Source: Desulfobacterales bacterium (GTDB taxonomy: Bacteria; Desulfobacterota; Desulfobacteria; Desulfobacterales; JAHIVH01). Taken from it: DNA of 7,448 nt. The notes under the pieces are model-generated. The model made no database searches, was not told the origin of the DNA, and saw nothing but the letters and a program-made list of their open reading frames with translations. The DNA lies in assembly GCA_020056645.1 (NCBI GenBank), contig JAGVHJ010000114.1, positions 1-7,448 on the forward strand, in the 5' to 3' direction. The position numbers were made by a program, and so were the translations under genes. Positions 6,239 to 7,448 of this stretch are shown one piece after another; within the stretch, counting starts at the first letter, position 1, and each line of letters opens with the position of its first letter.

Positions 6239-7324
6239 ATGCCGCTATCATTTACTGAAAATAGAAAAAAAACACGCCAGATATCCATCGGCTGTGTCAA
6301 AATCGGTGGGTTCGCCCCCGTGGCCGTTCAATCCATGACCAGCACCCATACCCAGGATGTTCCGAAAACCGTGGCCCAGATCAAAAAACTCGAAGAGGCC
6401 GGGTGCGAGATCATCCGTGTGGCCGTGCCGGACAAAGAGGCGGCCCTGGCCATTTCCGCCATCCAGAAAGAGATCGCCATCCCCCTGGTGGCCGACATTC
6501 ACTTCGACCATCGCCTGGCCATTCTTTCCGCCCAGAATGGGGCGGATGCATTGAGAATCAACCCCGGAAACATTGGTGGCGCCGATAAAATCAAACAGGT
6601 GGTCGAGTGCGCCAACGATTTTGGAATTCCCATCCGAATCGGCGTAAACGCGGGCTCGCTGGAGCAGGATATCCTGGACCGGCACCACGGAGTCACCGCG
6701 CCCGCCATGGTGGAGAGCGCCCTGAGACATATCGATCTGCTCACATCGAACGAATTTTACAACATTAAAATATCCCTCAAAGCCTCCGATGTTCCAAGAA
6801 CCATCGAGGCCTACCGGCTTCTCTCCGAAAAGGTTGATTTTCCCCTCCATCTGGGGGTGACCGAGGCGGGAACGCTCTTTCCAGGAATCGTCAAATCCTC
6901 CCTGGGGGTCGGCATGCTCCTCTCCGAAGGCATCGGCGACACCCTCCGGATCTCGCTCACCAGTGATCCGGTCAACGAGGTGCGCGTGGGGTATGAAATA
7001 TTAAAGGCGCTGGGCTTGAGACGCCATGGCCCGGAGCTGATCTCCTGCCCCACCTGCGGCCGATGCGACATTGATCTTTTTCACATCGTGGAAGAGATAG
7101 ACCCTTTTTTATTAACCATCAAAACCCCCATCAAGGTCGCCATCATGGGATGCGTGGTGAACGGCCCCGGAGAGGCAAGAGAAGCGGATGTCGGCATTGC
7201 CGGCGGCAACGGCGTGGGCATCCTTTTTAAAAAGGGGGCTGTCGTTAAAAAATTTCCCCAGGAGAAACTGGTAGAGATATTGAAGGAAGAGATCCGGGCG
7301 CTCGAAGAAACGCCATCATCCTGA
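6239..7324 (+). CDS. ispG: 4-hydroxy-3-methylbut-2-en-1-yl diphosphate synthase (IspG/GcpE)
   Basis: IspG converts 2-C-methyl-erythritol 2,4-cyclodiphosphate to HMBPP in the MEP route to isoprenoids, using a [4Fe-4S] cluster in the cytoplasm. The 361-residue length is that of the short bacterial form without the plant/Chlamydia insert. The N-terminal TIM-barrel half has VQSMTSTHTQDV (30-41), IIRVAVPD (58-65), VADIHFDHRLA (84-94), RINPGNIGG (106-114) and the LGVTEAG segment (205-211). The C-terminal domain carries the cluster ligands Cys270 and Cys273 (CPTCGRC), Cys305 (IMGC) and Glu312 (NGPGEA), at the same residue numbers as the E. coli enzyme as I recall it. Cys276 is an additional cysteine beside the cluster. 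The ribosome site is weak (AGG, 10 nt from the ATG). It is followed after 29 bp by proS, an order I know from deltaproteobacteria, where rseP and dxr often lie upstream; here they are absent. Confidence 0.97.
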   Translation: MPLSFTENRKKTRQISIGCVKIGGFAPVAVQSMTSTHTQDVPKTVAQIKKLEEAGCEIIRVAVPDKEAALAISAIQKEIAIPLVADIHFDHRLAILSAQNGADALRINPGNIGGADKIKQVVECANDFGIPIRIGVNAGSLEQDILDRHHGVTAPAMVESALRHIDLLTSNEFYNIKISLKASDVPRTIEAYRLLSEKVDFPLHLGVTEAGTLFPGIVKSSLGVGMLLSEGIGDTLRISLTSDPVNEVRVGYEILKALGLRRHGPELISCPTCGRCDIDLFHIVEEIDPFLLTIKTPIKVAIMGCVVNGPGEAREADVGIAGGNGVGILFKKGAVVKKFPQEKLVEILKEEIRALEETPSS

Positions 7325-7343
7325 CCCCCAAACTGAAACGTTA

Positions 7344-7349
7344 AGAGGA
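7344..7349 (+). promoter_or_regulatory. Ribosome binding site of proS
   Basis: AGAGGA lies 4 nt before the ATG at 7354. It supports translation start of the truncated last gene. Confidence 0.6.
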
Positions 7350-7353
7350 AACC

Positions 7354-7448
7354 ATGACAAAACAGGAAATAAACGCCATCTCACCCACACGGGAAGAAGA
7401 TTATCCCCTATGGTATCAACAAGTCATCAAAGCCGCCGATCTTGCGGA
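7354..7448 (+). CDS. proS: Prolyl-tRNA synthetase, class III type, N-terminal fragment (cut by window end)
   Basis: Only the first 31 codons are present; the frame is open to the window edge. The peptide contains SPTREEDYPLWYQQVIKAADL, which matches the N-terminus of the archaeal/eukaryotic-like (ProS type 3) prolyl-tRNA synthetases, where a S-R-E-E-D-x-x-x-W-Y-x-x-V pattern precedes the catalytic core. This enzyme charges tRNA-Pro with proline. The long E. coli-type enzyme starts differently. It begins 29 bp after the ispG stop with its own ribosome site, so the two are probably co-transcribed. The call rests on a short segment plus the common ispG-proS order. Confidence 0.8.
   Translation, partial: MTKQEINAISPTREEDYPLWYQQVIKAADLA

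Noticed and set aside
6248..6850. 200-residue open frame on the minus strand
   Set aside because: It is antisense to ispG, whose identity is certain, and its Gly/Asp-rich translation looks like a complement shadow.

Overview
This 7.4 kb stretch reads as ordinary chromosomal DNA of a Gram-negative anaerobe, most likely a deltaproteobacterium (Desulfobacterota; a sulfate reducer or syntroph relative). That placement is an inference. It rests on an ispG-proS gene pair in which the proS start looks like the class III (archaeal/eukaryotic-like) prolyl-tRNA synthetase, on an acetyl-CoA acetyltransferase with a GSGISLGHP active-site segment, on an exported protein with a Sec-type signal peptide, and on moderate GC content. 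No rRNA, tRNA, CRISPR array, insertion sequence, phage gene or toxin-antitoxin pair was seen.

Layout from left to right. A thiolase (126-1412, minus) is divergent from an NRDE/TANGO2-family protein (1528-2325, plus). The NRDE gene converges on, and overlaps by 12 bp, a large polytopic membrane protein (2314-3870, minus). A 216-bp intergenic region separates that gene from a divergent GT2 glycosyltransferase of the polyprenyl/dolichyl-phosphate sugar synthase type (4087-4884, plus). The glycosyltransferase converges, with a 5-bp gap and a good hairpin terminator, on a two-gene minus-strand unit. In transcription order that unit is a small protein made of two helix-turn-helix-like repeats (5630-6058) and a secreted SRPBCC/START-like protein (4890-5570). 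A 180-bp divergent spacer carrying a perfect 8-bp inverted repeat leads to ispG (6239-7324, plus) and the first 31 codons of proS (7354 to the window end).

How the genes may work together. The thiolase belongs to acyl-CoA metabolism. The GT2 enzyme and the membrane protein look like a donor-synthase and membrane-transferase pair for a surface glycan, but this is inferred from fold type and adjacency. IspG makes the isoprenoid precursors from which the polyprenyl carrier lipid is built, though it is a housekeeping gene whose proximity may be accidental. The two-gene unit at 4890-6058 is the least understood part. I do not see a clear novel multi-gene system. The best leads are the duplicated cysteine-containing repeat protein with its secreted SRPBCC partner, the roughly 33-residue insertion in the thiolase, and the divergent glycosyltransferase/membrane-protein pair.
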